Positions 14,302-21,068 of a stretch of 29,367 nt of DNA are shown here, one piece after another (within the stretch, counting starts at the first letter, position 1; every line of letters begins with the position of its first letter). The position numbers and the translations under genes are program-made. The notes beneath the pieces were generated by a model that had not been told where the DNA came from, did no database searches, and was given only the letters and a program-made list of their open reading frames with translations. The DNA is from a virus. The stretch is taken from IMG/VR virus record IMGVR_UViG_3300020312_000003, positions 1 through 29,367 of that record; one strand, given 5' to 3'.

Positions 14302-14478
14302 ATGATATGGGTTCTTCTAATTTTTTTATCTGGCACAGTCCAAGATAGTATCTACTTTGATAATTTAGATACATGTTTAAAGATTGCAAAAAAAATTAGA
14401 GATCAAAATTGGAGTCAGTCTTTGGCAGGAGATAAAATTTGGGTCAAAGCTTACTGCGTTCCTCAGAAAGTCGAATAA
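14302..14478 (+). CDS. small exported two-cysteine protein
   Basis: A 58-residue protein starting at ATG 14302; an in-frame TTG at 14287 lies inside the terminator hairpin and is rejected. The N-terminus MIWVLLIFLSGTVQDS resembles a short signal peptide or membrane anchor, and the rest has Cys25 and Cys52, which could form a disulfide in the periplasm. It resembles the proteins at 15298 and 17285 (hydrophobic start, a Cys followed by a helix, then a CV motif). There is no clear Shine-Dalgarno. The stop overlaps the next ATG. Function unknown; periplasmic or envelope interaction is inferred. Confidence 0.55.
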   Translation: MIWVLLIFLSGTVQDSIYFDNLDTCLKIAKKIRDQNWSQSLAGDKIWVKAYCVPQKVE

Positions 14479-14762
14479 TGGCAAGAAAACCAGATAAACA
14501 ACCACCACGAACAAAAAAATATTATCGATCCACCAAGTCTGGTGCAGGTATGACTAAGGCAGGTGTGGCGAAATATAGACGAGATAATCCCGGAAGTAAA
14601 CTTAAAACAGCCGTTACAGGTAAAGTTAAAAAGGGAAGTAAGGATGCCAAGCGTAGGAAATCATACTGTGCTAGATCTGCAGGACAGATGAAAAAATTTC
14701 CTAAAGCAGCAAAAAACCCTAACAGCAGATTAAGACAAGCACGAAGGAGATGGAAGTGTTAA
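14478..14762 (+). CDS. small highly basic protein (DUF6321-like)
   Basis: A 94-residue very basic protein starting at ATG 14478 (TAATG overlap with the previous stop). It contains GMTKAGVAKYRRDNPGSKLK (about 31-50), then KGSKDAKRRKSYCARSAGQM (about 58-77) and ends RLRQARRRWKC. From memory, this pattern ('G.t.kGv.kyrr.nPgsklktaVt...KkgSk.akRrksfCaR..g') is a family shared by marine phages and large algal viruses. High charge suggests nucleic acid binding or charge neutralisation, but no function is established. The basic genes from 14478 to 15298 overlap in series. Confidence 0.72.
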   Translation: MARKPDKQPPRTKKYYRSTKSGAGMTKAGVAKYRRDNPGSKLKTAVTGKVKKGSKDAKRRKSYCARSAGQMKKFPKAAKNPNSRLRQARRRWKC

Positions 14763-14914
14763 AAAAAGTACCAGCTAAAAATAAAGGATTAAAAAAATTA
14801 CCGACAGCAGTTAGAAATAAAATGGGATTTATGAAAAAAGGTGGTAAACTAAAACCTGCAATGAAATACGGAGGAGGTCTTAAAAGTGGCATCAAAAAAA
14901 TCAAAAAAAAGTAA
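14756..14914 (+). CDS. 52-residue basic microprotein, GTG start
   Basis: Reads MLKKVPAKNKGLKKLPTAV, then RNKMGFMKKGGKLKPAMKYG and a Lys-rich end. GTG 14756 is favoured because AAGGAG (14744-14749) lies six bases before it; the alternative ATG 14750 touches the Shine-Dalgarno directly. It overlaps the preceding gene by 7 bases and the following gene by 29. The motif 'lPt.VRNKMGfMkkGG' recurs, as I recall, in short proteins of marine phages. Almost a third of the residues are lysine. No function is known. Confidence 0.65.
   Translation: MLKKVPAKNKGLKKLPTAVRNKMGFMKKGGKLKPAMKYGGGLKSGIKKIKKK
14870..14878 (+). promoter_or_regulatory. strong ribosome binding site
   Basis: GGAGGAGGT at 14869-14878 region, seven bases before GTG 14886, is nearly a full anti-16S match and fixes the GTG as the start of the next microgene. 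Confidence 0.75.
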
Positions 14915-15053
14915 AGGTGCAACACCCAAAAATAAAGCTTTATATGCAAAAGTAAAAGCAGAAGCAAAACGTAAATTTAAAGTATACCCATCTGCATATG
15001 CAAACGCATGGTTAGTGCGTACATATAAGAAAAGGGGTGGAACTTACGCATAA
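14886..15053 (+). CDS. 55-residue basic microprotein, GTG start
   Basis: The frame from GTG 14886 encodes MASKKSKKSKGATPKN then ALYAKVKAEAKRKFKVYPSA and AYANAWLVRTYKKRGGTYA. The C-terminal half ('Y..vK.eak.kF.vyPSaYAna.lv..YKkrGG.y') is a motif I associate with small conserved proteins of phages and large algal viruses, and its clear amphipathic pattern supports a real gene. Its Shine-Dalgarno is exceptionally strong, and its TAA overlaps the ATG of the next gene (TAATG). It is too short and GTG-started, so it is easily missed. Confidence 0.8.
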   Translation: MASKKSKKSKGATPKNKALYAKVKAEAKRKFKVYPSAYANAWLVRTYKKRGGTYA

Positions 15054-15298
15054 TGGCTAAACCCAAAGGTGGACTAACAAAATGGTTCAAAGAAGATTGG
15101 CGAGATGTTAAAACTGGCAAGAAGTGTGGTAGATCTGGTAAAGAAAAGAAATCTAGACCGTATCCTGCATGTCGCCCTAAATCTGTAGCTGGAAGGATAA
15201 GCAAATCAGAAGCACGAAAGAAGACAGGACCTAAGGCTGTAAAATGGTCTGTTACTGCTTCTGGAAGAAAACGCAAGAAGACAAGGAGAAAAGCGTAA
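15053..15298 (+). CDS. small basic protein (DUF5872-like)
   Basis: An 81-residue protein, KPKGGLTKWFKEDWRDVKTG then KKCGRSGKEKKSRPYPACRP followed by an SKSEARKKTGPKAVKW region and a Lys/Arg-rich tail. This is the pattern I recall as DUF5872 ('GLt.WFkedWvdi...k.CGR..k.k.kYP.CRP..'), found in marine phages, large algal viruses and some bacteria. Two Cys (about residues 23 and 41) could bind metal. Function unknown. TAATG overlaps couple it to both neighbours. Confidence 0.8.
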   Translation: MAKPKGGLTKWFKEDWRDVKTGKKCGRSGKEKKSRPYPACRPKSVAGRISKSEARKKTGPKAVKWSVTASGRKRKKTRRKA

Positions 15299-15507
15299 TG
15301 TGGATTCCAGTAATAACAATACTATGGGCATTGAGTGATAGTGCTACATGGGTAAATTTTCCAATGGTTAATTTTCCATTTACTTCATCTGACAATTGCT
15401 ATGAGTATGTAGCAAAAGTGAGATCTAGTATAACCCAAGATCCTCAATATTTAAATGGATATAGCACTTGCGTATACATTGGTAAACCAACAGGAGAAAA
15501 TACATGA
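15298..15507 (+). CDS. small exported two-cysteine protein
   Basis: 69 residues from ATG 15298, with AAGGAG nine bases upstream. The N-terminus MWIPVITILWALSDSATW looks like a signal peptide; Cys34 and Cys58 lie in SSDNCYEYVAKVR and GYSTCVYIGKP. The Cys-helix-CV(Y/F)IG layout is shared with the protein at 17285 and, more loosely, 14302, so these are probably paralogues. Likely periplasmic; function unknown. The stop overlaps the next start (ATGA). Confidence 0.7.
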   Translation: MWIPVITILWALSDSATWVNFPMVNFPFTSSDNCYEYVAKVRSSITQDPQYLNGYSTCVYIGKPTGENT

Positions 15508-15692
15508 GTAAATTAGGAAGATATGGTAATTATCCAAGAAAACCTGCATTTGGAGACACTCCAACTTTACCCCCTAAAATACGTAAAGCAGTTATAAAAG
15601 AAAATACTGTGCGTAACGTAAAAGGTGAAACAGAAATAATAGGAAATGCTCCTAATGTTAATTACCTTAAAAAGAAATATTACGGCATTTAA
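15504..15692 (+). CDS. small hypothetical protein
   Basis: A 62-residue soluble basic protein, MSKLGRYGNYPRKPAFGDTP at the N-terminus and ending NYLKKKYYGI. ATGA overlap with the gene before it; GGAG lies about nine bases upstream. The next gene starts at once. No domain or membrane segment recognised. It belongs by position to the late small-gene cluster leading into the lysis block. Confidence 0.6.
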   Translation: MSKLGRYGNYPRKPAFGDTPTLPPKIRKAVIKENTVRNVKGETEIIGNAPNVNYLKKKYYGI

Positions 15693-16079
15693 ATGTTTCA
15701 AGCACTTATAGGACCTATATCTGAACTTGCAGGATCATTCATGCAAGGGCAAATTAATAAACAGAAAGCAAAAGCAACGCTTGCACAAACTAAAGCTGAA
15801 GCCGAAGCAGAGATAATGCGTACTGCGGCCACACATGATTCAAAGTGGGAAATCATTATGGCACAAGGCACTCAAAACAGTTTTAAAGATGAGCTTGTCA
15901 CAATCGTTATATTGATTCCAACAATATTAGTCTTTATTCCGGGCATGGAAGAGATTGTAAAAAACGGTTTTGCTAGACTTAATGAATTACCTGAATGGTA
16001 TACATATTTACTATTCTTAACGGTATCTGCGGCATTAGGCATAAGAGGATTGGATAAATTTAAAAATGTCCGAAAATAA
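15693..16079 (+). CDS. putative holin (GTA_holin_3TM-like membrane protein)
   Basis: 128 residues with a charged Ala/Lys/Glu helix (about 21-45), then KWEIIMAQGTQNSFKDELVT (51-70), a membrane segment at about 68-84 and a second at about 102-118. The arrangement 'W....a..S.kDE' directly before the first membrane helix, followed by GMEEIVKNGFARLNELPEWY, matches what I remember of the 3-TM holin family found in gene transfer agents and marine phages. It stands two genes ahead of the endolysin, as expected for a holin, which would permeabilise the inner membrane at lysis. Confidence 0.65.
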   Translation: MFQALIGPISELAGSFMQGQINKQKAKATLAQTKAEAEAEIMRTAATHDSKWEIIMAQGTQNSFKDELVTIVILIPTILVFIPGMEEIVKNGFARLNELPEWYTYLLFLTVSAALGIRGLDKFKNVRK

Positions 16080-16290
16080 TGATTTAATCCCTGATAAAAT
16101 GGCTTATCAGGTAAATAAGAGAAGAATGGCATGGGTTTTAATTATTCTTATGGGTATTACCACTATCCTAACTTTAGCATTTCCAGACAGGCTTGCAGAA
16201 GCAGAGAGTATTCTTATGACTCAATACATAAGTATGTGTGGCTTAGTGGGAGCTTATTTTGGTTTTAGTGCAATTAGTGGGAGAAAATAG
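16066..16290 (+). CDS. two-helix membrane protein, holin-associated
   Basis: 74 residues, two predicted membrane helices (about 21-39 and 49-70) with charged ends (NKRR before the first, SGRK at the end). It overlaps the preceding membrane gene by 14 bases, and its TAG overlaps the GTG start of the endolysin. A second holin or antiholin is the natural reading from size, topology and place, but the sequence alone does not separate these. Confidence 0.55.
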   Translation: MSENNDLIPDKMAYQVNKRRMAWVLIILMGITTILTLAFPDRLAEAESILMTQYISMCGLVGAYFGFSAISGRK

Positions 16291-16748
16291 TGGAAACAAT
16301 AATAGATAGATTACGTGTTGAATTAGAAATTGATGAGGGTTGTAAGTATCATATTTATTTGGATCATTTAGGATTACCTACAGCAGGAATAGGGCATTTA
16401 ATTAAAGAGTCTGATCCAGAGCATGGTAAGCCTGTAGGTACAATTATAAGTAAAGAACGAGTTGATGAGTGGTTTGAACAAGACATTATGACTACAATAC
16501 ATGACTGTAAAAAAGTATTCGATGATTGGAACGCTATGAACGAAGAAGTAAAATTAATCATGGCAAATATGATGTTTAATCTCGGATATCCAAGATTTTG
16601 TAAATTTAGATTAATGATACAGGCTGTAAGAGATGGCGACCACATCGAAGCCGCAAACCAGATGAAACAGAGTAGATGGTACAAACAGGTAACAAACAGG
16701 GCAGAAAGACTGATAAGCCGAATGAAAGGTGTCGATTTACACAAATAG
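16290..16748 (+). CDS. endolysin, T4-lysozyme type (GH24 muramidase)
   Basis: 152 residues from GTG 16290. The catalytic triad is arranged as in T4 lysozyme: Glu16 (IDEG), Asp25 (YLDHLG) and Thr31 (PTAGIGH), with the same 9 and 6 residue spacings as E11/D20/T26. The C-terminal NRAERLISRMKG matches the 'nRa.R.i..f.tG' end of the family. It cleaves the glycan strands of peptidoglycan. There is no signal peptide or SAR helix, so it needs a holin, and two membrane proteins stand directly upstream. Length is close to that of T4 lysozyme (164). Confidence 0.9.
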   Translation: METIIDRLRVELEIDEGCKYHIYLDHLGLPTAGIGHLIKESDPEHGKPVGTIISKERVDEWFEQDIMTTIHDCKKVFDDWNAMNEEVKLIMANMMFNLGYPRFCKFRLMIQAVRDGDHIEAANQMKQSRWYKQVTNRAERLISRMKGVDLHK

Positions 16749-16773
16749 AACTTATCAAACAGCAAGACAGGGA

Positions 16774-16819
16774 GAGACATAAGCTAGCCTTGTCTCAATA
16801 TTTTAAACCTAGAGACAAG
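16774..16819 (+). repeat. three-arm alternative hairpin after the endolysin
   Basis: GAGACA (16774-16779) can pair with TGTCTC (16791-16796). The same TGTCTC, extended as CTTGTCTC (16789-16796), also pairs perfectly with GAGACAAG (16812-16819). The two hairpins exclude each other. The second has an eight-base stem and ends six bases before the Shine-Dalgarno AAAGGA (16825-16830 area) of the next gene. Only a weak T-rich run (ATTTT) follows the first, so it is at best a poor terminator. Confidence 0.6.
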
Positions 16820-16838
16820 AAATTTAAAGGATATAAAC

Positions 16839-17318
16839 ATGCTTGACCCAATCACCCTATCTGCTGCTGTTAGTGGAGCAACAGCGGCATACAATGGCAT
16901 AAAAAAAGCCATTATGATGGGTCGTGAGATTGAAGACTTAGGATCTCAATTGTCCACATGGATGTCGGCTGTAAGTGATGTAGATAACATTCACAAAAAT
17001 GCAAACAGTCCTTCAACGTTTGATAAACTATTTAATGGCTCAATTGAACAAGTTGCAATAGAGTCTTTCGCAAGTAAAAAGAAACTTGCAAAACAAAGGG
17101 AAGAACTTAAAAATTTTTTAGTGGCACATTACGGAACAAAAGCATGGGATGATTTGATCCGTGAAGAAGGTCGTATAAGACGAGCTAGAAAGGAAGCTGT
17201 GTATGCTAGGGAAGAAAAAAACAGACAGATACGAGACTATACCATCATAGGCATCGCATCACTTATAGGATGTGGAGCATTAGGATGGATGATATGGATA
17301 ATAAGTCTTTCCGTTTAG
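16839..17318 (+). CDS. coiled-coil protein with C-terminal membrane anchor
   Basis: 159 residues: N-terminal MLDPITLSAAVSGATAAYNG, a long charged helical body (about 65-130, with KKKLAKQREELKNFLVAHYG and EEGRIRRARKEAVYAREEKN), and a single hydrophobic segment at about 134-157 rich in Ile, Gly and Trp. Tail-anchored topology. It is placed just after the endolysin. A spanin-like or virion role is possible, but inner-membrane spanins normally carry the anchor at the N-terminus, so I leave the function open. The Shine-Dalgarno AAAGGA is well placed. Confidence 0.7.
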   Translation: MLDPITLSAAVSGATAAYNGIKKAIMMGREIEDLGSQLSTWMSAVSDVDNIHKNANSPSTFDKLFNGSIEQVAIESFASKKKLAKQREELKNFLVAHYGTKAWDDLIREEGRIRRARKEAVYAREEKNRQIRDYTIIGIASLIGCGALGWMIWIISLSV

Positions 17319-17590
17319 CTTTACTTGCACTAGCTTTTGCTCTTTATATCTTGTTAGGAATAAGTGAAGCAAGAGGTGAAATGACGACTTGTAGATTAGC
17401 AAGTCAAATATTGGGGAACAAACAACGTGTGTGTGTATTTATTGGAGCAAACAATACTCAATATAGAGAATACCTTCCGTATGATGCTGGAGAATGTCCA
17501 AGAGAGTATCAATGCCCTTATAGACCGAATGAAGAACCCTTTGATATAAGAAGCGTTGTACGCAGTATAAAAGAACAGTTTACAAAATAG
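17285..17590 (+). CDS. exported four-cysteine protein
   Basis: 101 residues from ATG 17285, chosen because GGAG (17274-17277) lies seven bases upstream; an ATG at 17270 is also in frame. A hydrophobic segment LALLALAFALYILLGIS (about 11-27) followed by EARGE suggests a cleavable signal peptide; no lipobox Cys is present. The mature part has Cys36, 50, 71 and 77. TTCRLASQIL and QRVCVFIGANN match the Cys-helix-CVxIG layout of 15298. It overlaps the preceding gene by 34 bases. Probably periplasmic; possibly linked to lysis by position only. Confidence 0.65.
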   Translation: MDDMDNKSFRLALLALAFALYILLGISEARGEMTTCRLASQILGNKQRVCVFIGANNTQYREYLPYDAGECPREYQCPYRPNEEPFDIRSVVRSIKEQFTK

Positions 17591-17612
17591 GACTACATCT
17601 GTATACTAAAAT

Positions 17613-17765
17613 ATGAAAACTTTTATAAAAGAAGCTCTTGAATTTGCAATAAAAAAAGCAAAGTCTGACCAACAGGTAAAAGAAATAAAAACTAATTTTC
17701 GTGATATATACAAAAGCATAGTAAAGTTGAATAAAGATGACAAACGAACCAAGACGTTATCGTAA
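17613..17765 (+). CDS. 50-residue charged microprotein
   Basis: ATG 17613 opens a frame to TAA 17763-17765 encoding MKTFIKEALEFAIKKAKSDQ then a continuing charged helix (VKEIKTNFRDIYKSIVKLNK). It fills the otherwise empty gap between 17590 and 17737 and overlaps the next gene by 29 bases. There is no strong Shine-Dalgarno, but the amphipathic helix pattern is regular. Moderate support only. Confidence 0.5.
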   Translation: MKTFIKEALEFAIKKAKSDQQVKEIKTNFRDIYKSIVKLNKDDKRTKTLS

Positions 17766-18093
17766 TATATCACATGCAGTTACAACTACAGCTTTTGCTA
17801 GTCAGGATGTGTACACTTGTCCTGCAAATACGACAGCAATAGTAAAAGAAATTATAGTAACAAACATAGATGGAACAAATGCCGCAGACATAACGTTAGC
17901 TTTACATGATAGTTCTGCAAGTTCAGCAAAAGCATTTGTTTCTACAAAATCAGTTAGTGCAGATGATTTTCTTAGAATTGATACTGCAAATATTTATTTA
18001 GAAGCTTCTGATAAAATACAAGCACAGGCAAGTGCAAACAGCGATTTAAACCTGTTTTTATTTTTAGAAGAATATTATGACCCAAGTAGATAA
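17737..18093 (+). CDS. small beta-rich virion protein
   Basis: 118 residues, MTNEPRRYRNISHAVTTTAF followed by alternating strands (VYTCPANTTAIVKEIIVTN, ADITLALHDSS, DKIQAQASANSDLNLFLFL). This pattern recalls small phage jelly-roll-like proteins associated with tail fibres or capsids. The gene at 20734 encodes a similar protein (108 residues, VGITVANITSSQIAVEVYI), so the two flank the long fibre gene as probable paralogues. Function unproven. Confidence 0.6.
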   Translation: MTNEPRRYRNISHAVTTTAFASQDVYTCPANTTAIVKEIIVTNIDGTNAADITLALHDSSASSAKAFVSTKSVSADDFLRIDTANIYLEASDKIQAQASANSDLNLFLFLEEYYDPSR

Positions 18094-18102
18094 GGAGAAA
18101 TA

Positions 18103-18486
18103 ATGGCAAAATCTAATTACTTAGAAAACAAAGTCATCGATCACTTTCTTGGTACGTCATCAACGTCAGCACCATCAAATGTGTATATGGGGTTATTTAC
18201 ATCAAATCCAACAGATGCTAACAGTGGCACTGAAGTAAGTGGTAATGGTTACAGCAGACAAGTTATAACTTTTAATGCTGCTTCAAGTGGATCTGCAACA
18301 AACAGTTCAGCAGAAACATTTACAGCTAGTGGTGGTAACTGGGGAACGATTACCCATTTTGGAATATTTGATGCATCAACCAGTGGTAATTTATTATATC
18401 ATGGTGCTTTGACAGATGACAAAGTTATTGAGGATGGTGACTCACTTGTTGTTGCAACGACTGCAATTACAATAACAGAGACTTAA
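18103..18486 (+). CDS. tail-fibre-associated protein (Gp80-like)
   Basis: 127 residues: LENKVIDHFLGTSSTSAPSN (about 6-25) then VYMGLFTSNPTDA, GNGYSRQVITFNAASSG, FTASGGNWGTITHFGIFD and GNLLYHGALTDDKVIEDGDS. The order 'LNk.L.h.fg....tpp.vYvGLfTs.Pt....g.EvsGgGYaRq.vtF..as.g..tN.a.v.F..a.g.WGtvthfgifDa..gGnll..g.l...k.i..Gd' is familiar from phage tail-fibre-like and Gp80-type proteins. AAGGAG stands before ATG. It begins the receptor-binding cassette. Confidence 0.75.
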   Translation: MAKSNYLENKVIDHFLGTSSTSAPSNVYMGLFTSNPTDANSGTEVSGNGYSRQVITFNAASSGSATNSSAETFTASGGNWGTITHFGIFDASTSGNLLYHGALTDDKVIEDGDSLVVATTAITITET

Positions 18487-18488
18487 AC

Positions 18489-20720
18489 ATGGCATTAGTA
18501 GTAGCTGATCGTGTAAAACAAACTGCGGCCACTATATCAGGTCAGGGAACTTATACCCTTTCTGGAACTTTTACAGGTTTTCAAACCTTTACTGATGGGG
18601 TAGGTGATGGCAATACTACATACTATGCAGCTGTACAAGATGCTAATTTTGAAATAGGAATTGGTACATACACAGCTAGTGGTACAACTTTAGCACGTAC
18701 AACTATTCTTCAAAGCTCTAACAGTGACAACGCTGTTAACTGGTCTTCGGCTACTCCCACAATATTTACAACATATCCTGCAGACAAAGCTGTATTTAAA
18801 GATGCTAGTAATAACATCAACGGAACATTCGTTGGTAACATTACTGGAAACGTTACAGGTAACGTTACAGGTAACACTTCTGGTACTGCGGCAACTGTAA
18901 CAGGTGCAGCACAAACAAACATCACATCTGTCGGAACTTTAACAAGTCTTACAACATCTGGTGACATAACTGTAGGTGATGACTTAACAGTTCAAGGTGG
19001 TCAAATAGATTTACGGTCTAACAGTGGTGCTGTTGGTAAGATGAAGTTTTACTGTGAAGTAAGTAATGCTCATGCACAAACATTACAAGCACAACCACAT
19101 TCAGCAGCTAGTAGTGCTGTTCTTGTTTTACCTACTGCATCTGGAACTTTGTTAGGTTCAGGAGATGCTGTATCTGTTAAAAATTCGTATTTATTAGACA
19201 CAGACATAAAGATTGGTGAAGATGACCAAACAAAGATTGACTTTGAAACAGCAGATGAAATACACTTCTATGCTGCTAATGTAGAACAAGTTTATTTAGC
19301 CGATAATATCTTTGGACCTCAATCAGATAGTGATGTAGATTTAGGCACTACAAGCGTTAGATGGAAAGACGCTTATGTAGATAGCGTGACAGTAACTGAC
19401 AATGTAACTATAGGTGGTAATCTTACAGTTAATGGTACTACAACTACAATAGACACAACCAATACAGTCGTCAAAGACAGCTTATTAGGTCTAAACAATG
19501 GTGCATCTTCTAACTCTAATGATAGTGGTATTATTATTGAAAGGGGTTCAACAGGCAATGATGCATTATTAATATGGGATGAATCTGCTGACAAATGGGC
19601 TTTAGGTACAACTACAGATAATGCTAGTAGTACAGGCAACCTTAACATGACAACAGGTACGTTAGTTGCTAACATAGAAGGTAATGTAACAGGTAATCTA
19701 ACAGGTAATGTAACAGGTAATGCAGACACAGCAACTACTGCTACAAATGCTACTCATGTTACAGTAACAGATAATGAAAGTACGGCTGAAGCAAATCTAA
19801 TAACTTTTGTTGAAAATGCTCAAACAGGAACAGGCAATCATGGCTTGGAAATGGATGGCAATTTTAAATATAATCCAAGCACTGGTACAGTGATGGCAAG
19901 TGTATTTAGACCAGAAAATGGAAATCAAGCAAATATAATGTTTACTAATGCCAGTGGTCAATTATGTTTTGGAATGGATGGCGATAGTAGTAAGATTACT
20001 TTCTTTTTAGACGATGAAGATGGACAACCAATATTTACTTTCCAAGAAGAAGATGGAACAGATATTATGGATGGTGGTGATACAGATGTTACTGTACATA
20101 AACCATTCATAGCAAACAGTACAATAACAGCATCTGGTAGAATAATAGTAGATGATACAACAGATGCTACAAGCACAACAGATGGTTCGCTACAAACTGA
20201 TGGTGGATTATCTGTAGCTAAAAATGCTATAATTGGTGTTGATCTGAAAGTTGGAGATGATCTTGTTCTTAATTCTGATGCAGGTCGTATATTTTTTGGT
20301 TCTGACCTTGAAGTTGTTTTAACTCATGTTCACAATACTGGTTTAAAATTAAACAGTTCAAAACAATTACAGTTTGGTGATGATGGAACATACATTCATC
20401 AATCAGCAGATGGTGTTTTAGATTTAGTTGCAGATACTGAACTTGAACTTAATGGTGCAATAGTAGATGTTAATTCAACTAATGGTAATGTAGATATTAG
20501 TGCAACTGGTGGAAATATACAATTAACTGGTGATACAGGCAATTCAGTAAAAGTTACTGGAGTTTTAGAAACTACAGGAAATATAGAATTAGGTAATTCA
20601 TCTGATACAACTTTATCAAGAGCAAGTGCTGGAGTTATGGCAGTAGAAGGCAATGAAGTTTTAACATCATCAACTGGTGCAACAAAAGGGTTCGTTACAG
20701 CTATGGCGATTGCCTTGTGA
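18489..20720 (+). CDS. large tail fibre with GNVTGN repeats
   Basis: 743 residues, almost wholly beta-predicted and rich in Gly, Asn, Thr and Ser, as in trimeric fibres. After an N-terminal domain come NITGNVTGNVTGNTSG repeats (about 115-131), a TSVGTLTSLTTSGDITVGDD module, a TTTIDTTNTVVKDSLLGLNN module followed by DSGIIIERGSTGNDALLIWD (about 343-362), and a second repeat block IEGNVTGNLTGNVTGN (about 396-411). These modules are widespread in marine phage fibres and move between them by recombination. The end does not carry an S74 domain. It most likely forms a receptor-binding or spacer fibre. Confidence 0.85.
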   Translation: MALVVADRVKQTAATISGQGTYTLSGTFTGFQTFTDGVGDGNTTYYAAVQDANFEIGIGTYTASGTTLARTTILQSSNSDNAVNWSSATPTIFTTYPADKAVFKDASNNINGTFVGNITGNVTGNVTGNTSGTAATVTGAAQTNITSVGTLTSLTTSGDITVGDDLTVQGGQIDLRSNSGAVGKMKFYCEVSNAHAQTLQAQPHSAASSAVLVLPTASGTLLGSGDAVSVKNSYLLDTDIKIGEDDQTKIDFETADEIHFYAANVEQVYLADNIFGPQSDSDVDLGTTSVRWKDAYVDSVTVTDNVTIGGNLTVNGTTTTIDTTNTVVKDSLLGLNNGASSNSNDSGIIIERGSTGNDALLIWDESADKWALGTTTDNASSTGNLNMTTGTLVANIEGNVTGNLTGNVTGNADTATTATNATHVTVTDNESTAEANLITFVENAQTGTGNHGLEMDGNFKYNPSTGTVMASVFRPENGNQANIMFTNASGQLCFGMDGDSSKITFFLDDEDGQPIFTFQEEDGTDIMDGGDTDVTVHKPFIANSTITASGRIIVDDTTDATSTTDGSLQTDGGLSVAKNAIIGVDLKVGDDLVLNSDAGRIFFGSDLEVVLTHVHNTGLKLNSSKQLQFGDDGTYIHQSADGVLDLVADTELELNGAIVDVNSTNGNVDISATGGNIQLTGDTGNSVKVTGVLETTGNIELGNSSDTTLSRASAGVMAVEGNEVLTSSTGATKGFVTAMAIAL
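18834..18881 (+). repeat. 12-base tandem repeat inside fibre gene (first block)
   Basis: Four 12-base units of the type GGTAACGTTACA encode four G-N-x-T tetrapeptides. The two central units differ by one base. Confidence 0.85.
19680..19727 (+). repeat. 12-base tandem repeat inside fibre gene (second block)
   Basis: Four 12-base units of the type GGTAATGTAACA, encoding G-N-x-T tetrapeptides like the first block but with different codons (AAT/GTA instead of AAC/GTT), so the two blocks have separate histories. Confidence 0.85.
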
Positions 20721-20733
20721 ATAGGAGAATATA

Positions 20734-21060
20734 ATGGCACAAGATTTTGAACGAAATACTGCAAATAGTGTTGGAACAAGTGCAGTAACTTTAAGAACAG
20801 CAAATTCTGATGATGCAATTGTAGGAATAACAGTTGCTAATATAACATCAAGTCAAATTGCAGTGGAAGTATATATCAATGACGGATCAAATGATATACA
20901 CATTGTAAAAGATGCACCTATCCCAGCAGGTTCAAGTTTGCAGGTTTTAGATGGTGGAGCTAAAATAGTTATGGTGTCTGGCGATGCACTTAAAGTTAAA
21001 AGTGATACTGCCAGTTCAGCAGATGTTTGGGTTTCAGTTGTTGATGCAATCAGTACATAG
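20734..21060 (+). CDS. small beta-rich virion protein
   Basis: 108 residues beginning MAQDFERNTANSVGTSAVTL, with strands VGITVANITSSQIAVEVYI, DIHIVKDAPIPAGSSLQVL and ALKVKSDTASSADVWVSVV. The same type of small beta protein is encoded at 17737. The 'i.vaNi......v.v.i.dg....y.v.....pI.aGssl.......l..gd.l.v.....' pattern is common in phage particle proteins next to fibres. Good Shine-Dalgarno (AGGAG). Possible fibre-base or capsid decoration. Confidence 0.65.
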   Translation: MAQDFERNTANSVGTSAVTLRTANSDDAIVGITVANITSSQIAVEVYINDGSNDIHIVKDAPIPAGSSLQVLDGGAKIVMVSGDALKVKSDTASSADVWVSVVDAIST

Positions 21061-21068
21061 GAAATAGT

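Noticed and set aside
18834-19727. Short repeated units considered as a CRISPR-like array
   Set aside because: The 12-base units are contiguous, without spacers, and keep the fibre reading frame.
20399-20818. 139-codon open frame on the - strand under the large fibre gene
   Set aside because: Fibre genes of biased composition leave long antisense frames; no start signals or recognisable domain.
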